The notes under the pieces were generated by a model. That model had not been told where the DNA came from. It was given only the letters and a program-made list of their open reading frames with translations, and made no database searches. From Bacteroidota bacterium (GTDB lineage: Bacteria; Bacteroidota; Bacteroidia; Chitinophagales; S012-47), in the NCBI GenBank assembly GCA_024276745.1, contig JAJRWN010000117.1, positions 1-32,954 on the forward strand: 32,954 nt of DNA. Reading direction: 5' to 3'. Shown one piece after another: positions 1 through 8,481 of the stretch (position 1 is the first letter of the stretch; each line of letters begins with the position of its first letter). A program made the translations under genes and the position numbers.

Positions 1-867
1 GACAGTTTGCTGGGCCGGCAAGCCCGGTCGTTCACGATAACAACCGATTATCCACTGAATCTGAAAACACAATTATTTCAGTATGGGGTGCGAATCAATT
101 ATGATTTGGTGCAGGACGAACGCTGTGCCGGTATTCCGCTTTATCGCGGCAACAGCAGTACACCCGTATTTTATCCCTGGTATTTTTATCCGATTATTGT
201 CCCCGATCCTACTCATCCGATTACAAAACACCTCGAAGCGATACGGATCAATTTTGCCAGTTCGATAGATACCATCAAAGTACCCGGATTGAAAAAAACC
301 ATTTTATTGCATAGCTCTTCAAGCAGCCGGCTGATGTTTAATCCGGTACGGCTAACCCTGAGTATGGCCGGTACAAAACCCGATCCTGTATTATTCAATA
401 AATCAGATATTCCGGTGGCTGTTTTGGTTGAAGGAAGTTTTCATTCAGTTTATAAAGGACGATTGCCTCAAGAATTTTTAAGAATCTATCGGGATAGTCT
501 GGGTTTAAAATATAAATCATCCAGCGATGAAAATAAAATGATTGTGATTGCCGATGGAGATATAGCTGCCAATGAAGTGGACAGCAAAGGCGTAAAATAT
601 CCATTGGGATATTATCGATATAATCCGAATTATATTTATGCCAACAAAGATTTTCTTCTGAATTGTATCGACTATCTGGCCGATAATTACGGATTGATAT
701 CAGCCAGAAACAAAGAATTCAGAACCCGTCCTTTGAATCGTGAAAAAGTAAAACAACAACGTTTTAAATGGCAAATGATCAATTTGCTCTTGCCATTATT
801 AGTTTTATTATTTTTTGGAGGAATACAGAATATTGTAAGAAGAAAAAAATATACCGGTTCTTTATGA
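1..867 (+). CDS. gldG: GldG, ABC-type transporter component, 3' part only
   Basis: The reading frame is open from base 1, so the gene is cut by the window edge; the listed TTG start at 7 is an artefact of the truncation. 288 C-terminal residues are visible. GldG works with GldF and GldA in an ABC transporter first linked to gliding motility in Flavobacterium johnsoniae. Recognition rests on the periplasmic substrate-binding-like tail (FGIQN-type ending, motif NKDFLLNCIDYLADNYGLI), followed by a single hydrophobic helix (about MINLLLPLLVLLFFGG) and a short basic end (RRKKYTGSL), which is the usual GldG C-terminus. The stop overlaps the ATG of the DUF4340 gene (ATGA), so the two are almost certainly co-transcribed and translationally coupled. 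Many non-gliding Bacteroidota carry gldFG, so motility cannot be concluded from this gene alone. Confidence 0.85.
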   Translation, partial: DSLLGRQARSFTITTDYPLNLKTQLFQYGVRINYDLVQDERCAGIPLYRGNSSTPVFYPWYFYPIIVPDPTHPITKHLEAIRINFASSIDTIKVPGLKKTILLHSSSSSRLMFNPVRLTLSMAGTKPDPVLFNKSDIPVAVLVEGSFHSVYKGRLPQEFLRIYRDSLGLKYKSSSDENKMIVIADGDIAANEVDSKGVKYPLGYYRYNPNYIYANKDFLLNCIDYLADNYGLISARNKEFRTRPLNREKVKQQRFKWQMINLLLPLLVLLFFGGIQNIVRRKKYTGSL

Positions 868-1892
868 AAACGACCATAAACCTATTTATCATATTAGTAT
901 TTGCACTATTGCTTTGGTGGTTATTTATAGATCAGGATATTGGAAAATTTTATCATCATCAAGATTCTTTTACTTTTCAGGACACTGCCTCTATATCGAA
1001 GATATTTATGGCTGATATGGGAGGACATCATGTAATACTAAACCGAAAATCCAAAGGACAATGGCAGCTTAACGGAAAATATAAAGCAAGAAAAACAGAA
1101 ACACAAACCTTGCTGCATACGCTTGCACAAATGAAAATCAAAAACCCTGTGCCTGAATCAGCATTGGAAAATGTATCCCGTTCGATGGCAAGTATCAATA
1201 CAAAAGTAGAACTATACAATCAAGAGGGAAAGCTTTTACATTCTTTCTATGTAGGGCCTCCGAACGAAAAAATGAATGGTAATTTTATGAAAATGGAAGG
1301 TTCCGATGACTTGTATCTGGTACACATACCCGGATTTGACGGCCAATTATCAACCCGTTTTTTTGTAGATGAAGATTTATGGCGCGACCGTAGCGTTTTT
1401 CAAATCGATCCCAACAGTTTTCAGTATATAAGCCTAAGCTATCCTCAAAGTCCTGACAGTAGTTTTTCTTTATATCGGAATAAGCGGGATAGTTTTACAC
1501 TGAGGTATTCCAACACCGGGCAAAAATTATTAGAAGAACTTAATCAGAAATGGGCCCGGACTTATGCTTCATACTTTAAAAGTTTAAAGTATGAAGTGCT
1601 TGTGAATAATAATAGCAAACGTGATTCCATCATATCGTCAACCGCATATTGTAGCATTGAAGTGGAGCCGGCAGATGGAGATATTCAAAAAATTGAATTG
1701 TATTATAAGCCGGTTGACAAAAGAACCAAAGCACAAATTACCGAAAACGGAGAAGCCATACAATATGACCTCGACCGTTGGTACGGCATAATGAACAATG
1801 GAAAAGAGTTGGTAATCATCCAGCAATTTGTTTTCGGTAAAGTACTGGTAGGGCCAATGAAATTCAAGATAAAAAAACAATTAAACCAATAG
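864..1892 (+). CDS. DUF4340 domain-containing membrane-anchored protein
   Basis: 342 residues. The ORF track begins further upstream at 768, but that part lies inside gldG. The ATG at 864, overlapping the gldG stop as ATGA, begins a sensible protein with an N-terminal hydrophobic anchor (about residues 5-22, INLFIILVFALLLWWLF) and a long extracytoplasmic part. The body matches DUF4340: an early 'W.L.G.Y' segment (QWQLNGKY), a central 'FYVGPP' strand, then 'YLVHIPGFDG' and 'DLWRDRSVF'. The biochemical role of this family is unknown. Its position directly behind gldG suggests that it acts with the GldFG ABC transporter in the envelope. Bases 1567-1596 of the coding sequence form a near-perfect inverted repeat (separate entry). 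Family call by motif memory; no search was possible. Confidence 0.75.
   Translation: MKTTINLFIILVFALLLWWLFIDQDIGKFYHHQDSFTFQDTASISKIFMADMGGHHVILNRKSKGQWQLNGKYKARKTETQTLLHTLAQMKIKNPVPESALENVSRSMASINTKVELYNQEGKLLHSFYVGPPNEKMNGNFMKMEGSDDLYLVHIPGFDGQLSTRFFVDEDLWRDRSVFQIDPNSFQYISLSYPQSPDSSFSLYRNKRDSFTLRYSNTGQKLLEELNQKWARTYASYFKSLKYEVLVNNNSKRDSIISSTAYCSIEVEPADGDIQKIELYYKPVDKRTKAQITENGEAIQYDLDRWYGIMNNGKELVIIQQFVFGKVLVGPMKFKIKKQLNQ
1567..1596. repeat. Inverted repeat with 14-bp perfect arms inside the DUF4340 gene
   Basis: The arm CTTCATACTTTAAA is followed by two bases (AG) and then by its exact reverse complement. It is fully inside coding sequence (protein segment around YFKSLKYE), where such symmetry is not needed for the protein. 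As RNA it would form an AU-rich hairpin; as DNA it could be a dimer binding site or a cruciform. Confidence 0.8.
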
Positions 1893-1948
1893 CGTGCTTA
1901 GCATTATTCAACATGTTTAAATCGTCCTTTCTATTATCCGAAAAACTT

Positions 1949-1956
1949 TATCTTTG
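1949..1956 (+). promoter_or_regulatory. Candidate dnaN promoter (-7 box)
   Basis: TATCTTTG matches the Bacteroidota -7 consensus TAnnTTTG exactly. A weak -33-like TTTC lies at 1928-1931, 17 bases upstream. The box is 29 bases before the dnaN ATG, giving an expected leader of roughly 24 nt. This would let dnaN be transcribed independently of gldG-DUF4340. Confidence 0.5.
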
Positions 1957-1985
1957 CTTTGCATCGTTTCATTAAAAAGTAAAAC

Positions 1986-3101
1986 ATGAAATTCATTGTA
2001 TCAAATACTGCACTGCTTCAGAATCTACAGCTTATCAATGGAGTTATCAGTACAAATACGGTATTACCCATACTGGAAGATTTTCTTTTTGTCATTGAAG
2101 ACAGCAAGTTAAGTATCTATGCTACCGATTTAGAAACCTCCATGTCAACCAGTTTGGAAATTGAAGCCAAAGAAAACGGCCGGGTAGCAATACCTGCTCG
2201 AATTTTACTGGAGACTTGTAAAAATTTACCTGATCAACCGCTAACCATAAGCATAGATGAAAACAATTATGCTATTGAAATCACTACGGAAAACGGAAAA
2301 TATAAACTGGCCGGTGAAAATGGTGATGAATTTCCAAGAATACCTGTTGCTGAAGATGTAAAAAAAGTAAGCATACCGGGCAGTACTTTGCAGCGTGCCA
2401 TCAGCTATACGCTTTTTGCCGTCAGCAACGATGAATTAAGAGCTGCCATGACAGGCGTTTATGTAGAGTTGGGCACTGACGGTGTGATCTTTGTAGCAAC
2501 AGATGCTCATAAACTGGTAAAATACAAAAGAACTGATGTTCAGGCAGAACAAAATGCTTCCTTTATCTTACCCAAGAAAGCACTGAATTTGTTAAAAGCA
2601 TCATTGCCCGAAGATGAACAAGTAAAAATATCCTATAATACATCAAATGCTTTTTTCAGTTTTGGAAAAGTCAGTTTGATTTGCCGCTTGATTGATTCCA
2701 AATATCCTGATTATAACAATGTTATTCCTACTGAAAATCCTAATAAACTTACCCTTACCAAAAAAGATTTTCAGAATAGCTTAAAACGGATTGCCATATA
2801 TGCCAACAAAACCACGCATCAGGTAATTCTTCGTATTACAGGAAGCGAATTACAAGTATCAGCACAAGATCTTGATTTTTCGAATGAAGCTAACGAAAAA
2901 CTAAATTGCCTGTATGAAGGAGAAGATTTAGAAATAGGATTTAATGCTAAATTTCTAATTGAAATGATGAATGTAATCGATAGTAAAGAGGTAAAAATAG
3001 ATATGTCTTCACCTACAAGGGCTGGTTTGCTTTTCCCTACCGAGCACGATGACAATGAAGATATCACTATGTTGGTGATGCCGGTGATGCTGAGTGCCTA
3101 A
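1986..3101 (+). CDS. dnaN: DNA polymerase III beta subunit (sliding clamp)
   Basis: 371 residues, the normal length for a bacterial beta clamp. The protein forms a ring dimer on DNA and tethers the replicative polymerase and other clamp-binding proteins. Recognisable features are the start MKFIVSNTALLQNLQLINGVI, the first-domain ATDLE motif, the second-domain segment 'LRAAMTGVYVEL...FVATDAHKLVKYK', 'SKYPDYNNVIPTENP' at the start of domain 3, and a C-terminal 'LVMPVML', the beta-clamp end that contributes to the peptide-binding pocket. The gene has its own plausible promoter in the 93-base gap after the DUF4340 gene. It converges on the aminotransferase gene with only five bases between stop codons. 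No neighbouring dnaA or recF is visible. Confidence 0.97.
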   Translation: MKFIVSNTALLQNLQLINGVISTNTVLPILEDFLFVIEDSKLSIYATDLETSMSTSLEIEAKENGRVAIPARILLETCKNLPDQPLTISIDENNYAIEITTENGKYKLAGENGDEFPRIPVAEDVKKVSIPGSTLQRAISYTLFAVSNDELRAAMTGVYVELGTDGVIFVATDAHKLVKYKRTDVQAEQNASFILPKKALNLLKASLPEDEQVKISYNTSNAFFSFGKVSLICRLIDSKYPDYNNVIPTENPNKLTLTKKDFQNSLKRIAIYANKTTHQVILRITGSELQVSAQDLDFSNEANEKLNCLYEGEDLEIGFNAKFLIEMMNVIDSKEVKIDMSSPTRAGLLFPTEHDDNEDITMLVMPVMLSA

Positions 3102-3106
3102 TGCAC

Positions 3107-4300
3107 TTAAACCATCATGGCCTGATGAATACTTTTTATTAAAATATTGCAAACCTGTGATATTTCATCTTTTGTAATGGTTAAAGGTGGAGATATCCTC
3201 AGGCAATCTTCGGCAAACAAAAACCAATCGGTAAACAATCCGTTTTCAATACATTTGTCAATAACAGCCTTATTGATTGATGCCGATTCAAAACGAATGC
3301 AAAGCATTAAGCCCTTACCTCTGACTTCCTGAATGGCATGATGCTGCAATAAAGAACGGAAAAGCATTTCTTTTTCTTCGATCCGCTGAAGCAAGTTTTC
3401 GTATTCGATAACTTGTATGGTTGCGAGAGAAGCGGCACAACACAATGGATTACCCCCAAAAGTTGTGATATGGTTAAGGGCCGGATTTTCTTTGAATACC
3501 GACATAATATGCCGGGATGAAATGGTTGCCGACAGTGGAAGCCCTCCGCCCAATCCTTTGGCAAGCGTAATAATATCAGGAACAATACCATAATGCTGAA
3601 AAGCAAACATCAATCCTGTTCTGCCCATTCCGCATTGAATTTCATCAAGTACAAGTAAAGCACCGGTTTCGTTGCAACGCTTTCTCAATACATGCATAAA
3701 TACTTTGCCGGGTAGCAAAACACCTGCTTCTCCCTGAATGGTTTCAATAATTACTCCGGCTGTATTGTTTGTTATTTGTTCCAAGGCTGCAATATCATTG
3801 AAAGGAAGTGTTTTAATTCCGGGCATAACCGGTCTGAAAGCAGCCTTATATTTTTCATCACCAATCAGGCTCAAAGCACCAAAAGTACTGCCATGATAAG
3901 CATTTGAGAAACAAATGATTTCAGTGCGTCCGGTAAATTTTCTAAGCAATTTTATAGCTGCTTCAATAGCTTCGGTGCCGGAGTTAAGGAAATAAACATT
4001 ATCCAATGGTTGAGGCAGTAAGTCAACGAGTTTTTGAGCCAATTGCACCTGAGGACTCTGTACCAATTCGCCATAAACCATAAGGTGCATAAACTTTGAA
4101 GCTTGTTGATGAATAGCCTTCACAACCTGAGGATGACAATGCCCCACGGCACTCACATTAATACCGCTAATCAGGTCATAATACATCTTGCCGTTCTGAT
4201 CATACATTTTCACTCCCCGGGCCCGTACAATTTCAAGGGTTACAGGTTCAGGGCTTGTTTGGGCAATATACTGCAAAAAGAGTTGTCGCTGACTAATCAT
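3107..4300 (-). CDS. Class III PLP-dependent aminotransferase (acetylornithine/ornithine aminotransferase-like)
   Basis: 397 residues, cytosolic, fold-type I PLP enzyme of class III. Seen: the N-terminal 'YDLISGINVSAVGHCHPQV' segment, 'FLNSGTEAIEAAIKLLRKFTG' (phosphate-binding region), 'NAYHGSTFGALSL', the aspartate that contacts the PLP ring nitrogen in 'LLVLDEIQCGMGRTG', and the PLP lysine in 'ITLAKGLGGGLP'. A downstream 'TTFGGNPLCCAASLA' contributes a conserved Thr. These features fix the fold and chemistry but not the substrate. Acetylornithine, ornithine, 4-aminobutyrate or lysine aminotransferase are all possible, and no arginine-biosynthesis genes are adjacent. Database entries of this type are often labelled 'aspartate aminotransferase family protein'. 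It is divergent from the GSCFA gene and convergent with dnaN. Confidence 0.85.
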   Translation of the reverse strand: MISQRQLFLQYIAQTSPEPVTLEIVRARGVKMYDQNGKMYYDLISGINVSAVGHCHPQVVKAIHQQASKFMHLMVYGELVQSPQVQLAQKLVDLLPQPLDNVYFLNSGTEAIEAAIKLLRKFTGRTEIICFSNAYHGSTFGALSLIGDEKYKAAFRPVMPGIKTLPFNDIAALEQITNNTAGVIIETIQGEAGVLLPGKVFMHVLRKRCNETGALLVLDEIQCGMGRTGLMFAFQHYGIVPDIITLAKGLGGGLPLSATISSRHIMSVFKENPALNHITTFGGNPLCCAASLATIQVIEYENLLQRIEEKEMLFRSLLQHHAIQEVRGKGLMLCIRFESASINKAVIDKCIENGLFTDWFLFAEDCLRISPPLTITKDEISQVCNILIKSIHQAMMV

Positions 4301-4351
4301 TAGGAGTTGTAATTTTACATCAGCAATAAATTTAAAACATTGATTCCGATT

Positions 4352-5332
4352 ATGGAAGGTAATAGCTTCAGAAGTGTATATCCGGATTTTAAAGGTGATT
4401 TTTTGATTCAGCCTGAAACCAAAGTAATGAGCATAGGTTCATGTTTTTCGGAACATATTAGTACTAAACTCATGTCAAACGGATTGCAGATTATACAAAA
4501 TCCTTTTGGTATTTTATATAATCCAATATCCATTGCCACCAATTTAAACAGAGCTTTGAATTTTACAAGCTATCAAATGAAAGATTTGGCATATCATGAC
4601 GGTTTATGGCATTGCTTTGATTTTCACGGCCGTTTCAGTCATCCCGACCAAAAAATATGTTTGGATAAAGTCAATCAAGCCATAAGCACAGCAAGCCGGG
4701 CTATAAAGAGTAGCGATGTCGTGTTGTTGACCTTCGGAACCGGATGGGGTTTCCGGATGAAAGAAAGCGGTAAAATTGTAGCCAATTGTCATAAATTCCC
4801 AGCGCTTGAATTTGAAAGAGTATTGCTAAAACCCGGTAAAATTATTGATATCTGGAAAGGTTTATTCAAAAATTGGTTTGCCGTAAATCCGGATATAAAA
4901 TTGCTCATCAGTATTAGCCCTGTCCGTTACTTACGCGATGGTATGCATGGGAATAATCTGGGCAAAGCGAGTTTACAATTGGCAGTTGATGAGCTGGTCA
5001 ATCAATTTGATATGATCAGCTATTTTCCGGCATTTGAATTGATTACAGACGATCTGAGAGATTACCGGTTTTTTGATCATGATTATGCACATCCAAGCCG
5101 GGAAGCCATTGGATATGTTTGGAAACGCTTTAAAAAAGCCTATTTATCGGCAGAGCTGCAAAACATCATCAAGAGTATCGAAAAAATCAAAAAACAATCG
5201 GCACATATTTCTTTGCACGAGCATCAAAGCATGCAAAAAGCAAGACAATCAAAGATTAAAAATTCGTTGGAAAGACTGATAGAGGAATATCCCGTTTTAG
5301 ATAAGCAAATACTATATCAGATTATAGAATAA
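4352..5332 (+). CDS. GSCFA domain-containing protein
   Basis: 326 residues from the ATG at 4352; the ORF track starts four codons earlier at a TTG (4340), which cannot be excluded. The defining signature is 'MSIGSCFSEHI' near residue 28, followed by 'NPFGILYNPISI', 'LLTFGTGWGF' and, near the end of the domain, 'YFPAFELITDDLRDYRFFDHDYAHPS'. GSCFA proteins are SGNH-hydrolase-like: the GSC serine and the late D..H pair (DHDYAHPS) are candidates for catalytic residues. They are common in Bacteroidota, but no reaction has been established that I know of. The C-terminal 60 residues are lysine-rich and likely helical. Transcribed alone, away from the aminotransferase; transcription probably ends at the bidirectional terminator at 5501-5530. 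Confidence 0.85.
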   Translation: MEGNSFRSVYPDFKGDFLIQPETKVMSIGSCFSEHISTKLMSNGLQIIQNPFGILYNPISIATNLNRALNFTSYQMKDLAYHDGLWHCFDFHGRFSHPDQKICLDKVNQAISTASRAIKSSDVVLLTFGTGWGFRMKESGKIVANCHKFPALEFERVLLKPGKIIDIWKGLFKNWFAVNPDIKLLISISPVRYLRDGMHGNNLGKASLQLAVDELVNQFDMISYFPAFELITDDLRDYRFFDHDYAHPSREAIGYVWKRFKKAYLSAELQNIIKSIEKIKKQSAHISLHEHQSMQKARQSKIKNSLERLIEEYPVLDKQILYQIIE

Positions 5333-5500
5333 AAGATAATGACTGGCTACCGGAAGGAACTGTCCAACAATTTAATCGTAAAAAAAGATTAAATCAATAA
5401 AATGTGGAAATGATTATTGAGGAAGCGGTGAAATGATTTTAGCTTTGAGGCATTAAATTATTTACGACCTATTGTCCCTCATTATATTAGGTAATTCAGG

Positions 5501-5530
5501 AAAAAAGCTCACCTCCGGGTGAGCTTTTTT
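5501..5530. terminator. Bidirectional rho-independent terminator between GSCFA gene and recA
   Basis: AAAAAAGCTCACC, a short TCC(G) turn, then GGTGAGCTTTTTT. Both strands end in a T run, so it can stop the GSCFA transcript from the left and the recA transcript from the right. It lies 9 bases past the recA stop codon. The preceding part of the gap (5333-5500) holds no ORF or RNA that I can support. Confidence 0.85.
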
Positions 5531-5539
5531 AGATCAAAT

Positions 5540-6535
5540 TCAATTTTGAGACATTTTCGTTCTAATCTTAGTTTCAATTTCATCGGCAAGTTCAGGATTA
5601 TCTTCTAATAAGGCACGAACAGCTTCCCTACCCTGCCCCAGGCGTGTACTGTCATAGCTATACCATGAGCCACTTTTTTGTAAGATATCCAAATCGACAC
5701 CAATGTCGATAATTTCACCAATTTTAGAAATTCCCTTGCCATAAATAATATCAAATTCGGCAATTTTAAAAGGAGGAGCCAATTTATTTTTTACCACTTT
5801 CACACGGGTACGGTTGCCAACCACAGCATCTCGATCTTTGATTTGCCCAATTCTTCGTATATCGAGCCTTACCGAGGCATAAAATTTAAGTGCATTTCCA
5901 CCGGTAGTGGTTTCGGGATTCCCGAACATGATACCAATTTTCTGCCTTAATTGATTAATAAAAAGGCAGCAACAACCGGTTTTGCTAATGGTTCCGGTAA
6001 GTTTACGCAAAGCCTGAGACATCAATCTGGCTTGCATACCCATTTTAGAATCACCCATTTCACCTTCCAATTCGGCTCTGGGTACCAAAGCGGCTACCGA
6101 GTCGATAACAACAATATCCAAAGCACCCGAACGAATCAAATGTTCGGTAATTTCCAATGCTTGTTCACCACTATCGGGTTGCGATATTAAAAGATTTTCA
6201 ACATCAACGCCCAAATTACTGGCGTATAATTTATCAAATGCATGTTCGGCATCGATAAAAGCAGCCATACCACCGGATTTCTGTACTTCGGCAATAGCAT
6301 GTAAAGAGATGGTTGTTTTTCCTGAAGATTCAGGGCCGTAAACTTCCACAACCCTACCTCTGGGAAGTCCTTTGATTCCTAAGGCATAATCTAAGCCAAT
6401 GGAGCCCGATGAAAACGAATCGTTTTCAACAACTATTGATTCGCCAAGCCGCATTACGGTTCCTTTACCATATAATTTATCCAGTTTATCCAGTGTAAGT
6501 TTTAGGGCTTTATCTTTTCCGTTATCGTTACTCAT
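5540..6535 (-). CDS. recA: Recombinase RecA
   Basis: 331 residues. RecA polymerises on single-stranded DNA, drives homologous pairing and strand exchange with ATP, and triggers the DNA-damage response where one exists. Seen: Walker A GPESSGKT (residues 67-74), Walker B '[11 protein letters not shown]', loop L1 region '[23 protein letters not shown]', the '[21 protein letters not shown]' L2 DNA-binding segment, and the RecA signature '[16 protein letters not shown]'. The C-terminal tail is short and mixed in charge. It lies 90 bases downstream of nth on the same strand; I found no clear TAnnTTTG box in that gap, so it could have its own divergent promoter or be read through from nth. I saw no LexA-type operator. 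Confidence 0.98.
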   Translation of the reverse strand: MSNDNGKDKALKLTLDKLDKLYGKGTVMRLGESIVVENDSFSSGSIGLDYALGIKGLPRGRVVEVYGPESSGKTTISLHAIAEVQKSGGMAAFIDAEHAFDKLYASNLGVDVENLLISQPDSGEQALEITEHLIRSGALDIVVIDSVAALVPRAELEGEMGDSKMGMQARLMSQALRKLTGTISKTGCCCLFINQLRQKIGIMFGNPETTTGGNALKFYASVRLDIRRIGQIKDRDAVVGNRTRVKVVKNKLAPPFKIAEFDIIYGKGISKIGEIIDIGVDLDILQKSGSWYSYDSTRLGQGREAVRALLEDNPELADEIETKIRTKMSQN

Positions 6536-6625
6536 AATGTATGATTGAATGATTATTATACGAATTAAATGGGTGAGCTATTAAAATTTTTAAGCTTATA
6601 CTAAACCAAGACCAAGTTAGATTTT

Positions 6626-7276
6626 TTACTTGATATTTAGGTTGCTTTTTTGATAAAATTTGCAAATATCTTTTAATCCGCAATCGCTACAATGAGGATT
6701 TCTGGCAGTACAAACATAACGGCCGTGGAGTATAAGCCAATGATGTGCCCGAGGAATAATTTCTTTTGGGAAATGTTTCACTAATTGCAGCTCACATTGC
6801 AGTGGTGTTTTGGCCCGGTAGCTTAATCCTATCCTGGCCGACACACGGAAAACGTGGGTGTCAACTGCCATAGTAGGTAAATTGAATAATACAGATGCTA
6901 ATACATTGGCAGTTTTTCTGCCAACACCTGGTAATTTTTGAAGTTGATCGACATCAGAAGGAAGGCTACCCTGAAACTCGTTTTCTACCATTTTAGCCAT
7001 GGCAATCAGATGCCGGCTTTTGCTGTTTGGATAGGTGATGCTTTTAATGTATTTAAATACTGTTTCAACATCAGCATCGGCCAATGATTTGAAATCCGGA
7101 AATTGCTTAAAAAAAGCGGGCGTTGTCAGATTTACTCTTTTATCGGTACACTGTGCCGACAGCATTACCGCCACAATTAATTCATAGGGTTTCTGATAGA
7201 CCAATTCAGTATCAGCATCAGGTTGATGTTTAACAAAATATTGAATCAGTGCATGGTAGCGTTCTTTTTGTGTCAT
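6626..7276 (-). CDS. nth: Endonuclease III (DNA glycosylase/AP lyase)
   Basis: 216 residues from the ATG at 7276. The longer ORF-track start (7315) falls inside the terminator hairpin of the upstream unit and adds 13 residues not expected in the family, so it is rejected. Nth removes oxidised pyrimidines in base-excision repair. Seen: helix-hairpin-helix LPGVGRKTANVL with the catalytic lysine K121, the catalytic aspartate D139 in 'MAVDTHVFRV', and a complete 4Fe-4S cluster motif C-X6-C-X2-C-X5-C (C189, C196, C199, C205). All key residues are present and the length is normal. Together with recA just downstream it forms a small DNA-repair neighbourhood. Confidence 0.96.
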   Translation of the reverse strand: MTQKERYHALIQYFVKHQPDADTELVYQKPYELIVAVMLSAQCTDKRVNLTTPAFFKQFPDFKSLADADVETVFKYIKSITYPNSKSRHLIAMAKMVENEFQGSLPSDVDQLQKLPGVGRKTANVLASVLFNLPTMAVDTHVFRVSARIGLSYRAKTPLQCELQLVKHFPKEIIPRAHHWLILHGRYVCTARNPHCSDCGLKDICKFYQKSNLNIK

Positions 7277-7286
7277 GGACGGATAC

Positions 7287-7319
7287 AAAAAAAGTGAATT
7301 TCTTAAGAAATTCACTTTT
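7287..7319 (-). terminator. Rho-independent terminator after the sigma/small-protein unit
   Basis: The perfect palindrome GTGAATTTCTTAAGAAATTCAC (7294-7315) is flanked by an A run on the left, which reads as a T run on the minus strand. It lies 24-56 bases past the stop of the 79-residue protein gene and just before the nth ATG, so it separates the two transcription units. Because the stem is AT-rich it may leak. Confidence 0.75.
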
Positions 7320-7342
7320 ATTTATCCGGTTTTTCAAATAAA

Positions 7343-7582
7343 TCAAATAGCTGCTGCCAATGGTTTACTTTTTTTACTATATTCCATAATCAACTGCACA
7401 GAGGTATCAGAAGGTGTACGTTTTAAGATATTTAGTAAATAAGTACTTTCCAAAAGCGAATTGTACCGGTCTTGTGTATCCATATTCCACTTCATGTGAG
7501 CAGTCATAGAAGCAATTTCTTCGGCAGAAAGCTCTTTGTAGAGATATTGAATTAAGTCACAATCAGAGTAAGTTTTCGTCAT
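7343..7582 (-). CDS. Small hypothetical protein next to the sigma factor, possible anti-sigma factor
   Basis: 79 residues. No catalytic motif, signal peptide or membrane helix is visible. The protein is mostly helical in appearance: an N-terminal 'YSDCDLIQYLYKELSAEEIASM', then a C-terminal 'TPSDTSVQLIMEYSKKS'. The pattern 'D/E-L-I-x-x-L-Y-x-E-x-S-x-E-E' resembles the N-terminus of short anti-sigma-like proteins that sit beside ECF sigma genes in Bacteroidota, but it has no zinc-binding H-x3-C-x2-C motif (only one cysteine, C8). It follows the sigma gene on the same strand after about 99 bases, and the pair ends in a terminator. An anti-sigma or sigma-associated regulator role is an inference from position and general resemblance. 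Confidence 0.6.
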   Translation of the reverse strand: MTKTYSDCDLIQYLYKELSAEEIASMTAHMKWNMDTQDRYNSLLESTYLLNILKRTPSDTSVQLIMEYSKKSKPLAAAI

Positions 7583-7681
7583 AGGCTAAAAGTTTTTAAT
7601 TATGCAAACATGTTTTTTATCAATTGCATACCCAAAACGAAAGCCACTGAGTAATATTATCCGGTACCTAAAAATTCTTTA

Positions 7682-8260
7682 CTAAATAGAGATTTGTTTT
7701 TCTTCTAATATTTTTCGCATATTAATCAATGCATATCTCATACGGCCTAAAGCAGTATTAATAGACACATTAGTTAACTTGGCGATTTCCTTAAAACTTA
7801 AATTGGCATAATGCCTGAGAATAACAACCTCTTTTTGTTCTTCAGGCAATTGATCCAGCAAATGACGAACTCTGGATGTAGTTTCATCTCTAATCATGCT
7901 CTGTTCGGCATTAACCGATGAAAACTTCAGTACATCAAAAATATCAAAACCATCCTGGTTTGTAATTTTTGGAGTTCTTTTAGCTTTTCTAAAATAGTCG
8001 ATACACAAATTATGGGAAATACGAAGAGCCCAAGGTAAAAATTTACCTTCTTCTTTGTATTTATCCTTTCTAAGCGTATTGATAATTTTAATAAAGGTAT
8101 CTTGAAAAATATCTTCTGCCAAATACTGATCTTTAACAAATATGTAAATCGTTGTAAAGATTTTCTTTTTATGACGATTGATGAGAGATTCGAGGGCAGC
8201 TTCATCACCTGCCTTGTACATATGGACCAACTCCTGATCACTAAGCACCTGATTGCGCAT
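7682..8260 (-). CDS. ECF-type sigma-70 family RNA polymerase sigma factor
   Basis: 192 residues. Sigma region 2 is visible as 'YLAEDIFQDTFIKIINTL' plus 'FLPWALRISHNLCIDYFRKAKR' (core binding and -10 recognition), and region 4 as 'LPEEQKEVVILRHYANLSFKEIAKLTNVSINTALGRMRYALINMRK', a helix-turn-helix for -35 recognition. Regions 1 and 3 are missing, which places it in group 4 (ECF). It is likely to direct RNA polymerase to a limited regulon. The next gene downstream on the same strand encodes a 79-residue protein that may regulate it. The signal and the regulon cannot be read from the sequence. The start ATG at 8260 gives the normal length. Confidence 0.92.
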   Translation of the reverse strand: MRNQVLSDQELVHMYKAGDEAALESLINRHKKKIFTTIYIFVKDQYLAEDIFQDTFIKIINTLRKDKYKEEGKFLPWALRISHNLCIDYFRKAKRTPKITNQDGFDIFDVLKFSSVNAEQSMIRDETTSRVRHLLDQLPEEQKEVVILRHYANLSFKEIAKLTNVSINTALGRMRYALINMRKILEEKQISI

Positions 8261-8400
8261 AACAATGTAGTTTTAGATTAAAAAAAGCGTAATATCAAGT
8301 AATAGTGTAGAGTTATAAGTCTATAGTTTCAATTTAGGTTAATAAAAAAAGAATTTAATGATTATCCTTACGCTGAATCAAGAGAATGGTTCAAATGATA

Positions 8401-8408
8401 TAGTTTTG
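8401..8408 (+). promoter_or_regulatory. Candidate uvrA promoter (-7 box)
   Basis: TAGTTTTG fits TAnnTTTG. A start site about 7 bases downstream would fall at about 8415, so the TTG at 8416 used by the ORF track would be almost leaderless and the ATG at 8482 has a leader of about 65 nt. No clear -33 TTTG was found. Confidence 0.35.
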
Positions 8409-8481
8409 CGAAACATTGCCCAAAGATCCACGCTTTTCAAGTTATGCACAGTTTTTACAAAAACCAAGCCAAGAAATAATA

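Noticed and set aside
5333-5500. Possible small ORF or RNA in the gap after the GSCFA gene
   Set aside because: Only a 17-codon ORF was found, with no supporting feature; no stable fold besides the terminator at its end.
7277-7315. Longer N-terminus for nth as in the ORF track
   Set aside because: The extra 13 codons lie in a terminator hairpin and are not expected in the family; the ATG at 7276 gives normal length.
7294-7315. Perfect palindrome considered as an operator for nth
   Set aside because: The adjacent T run on the minus strand and its position after a stop codon fit a terminator better.
8416-8481. TTG start for uvrA as in the ORF track
   Set aside because: It adds 22 residues with no family match, and the candidate promoter ends just upstream of it; the ATG at 8482 is preferred.
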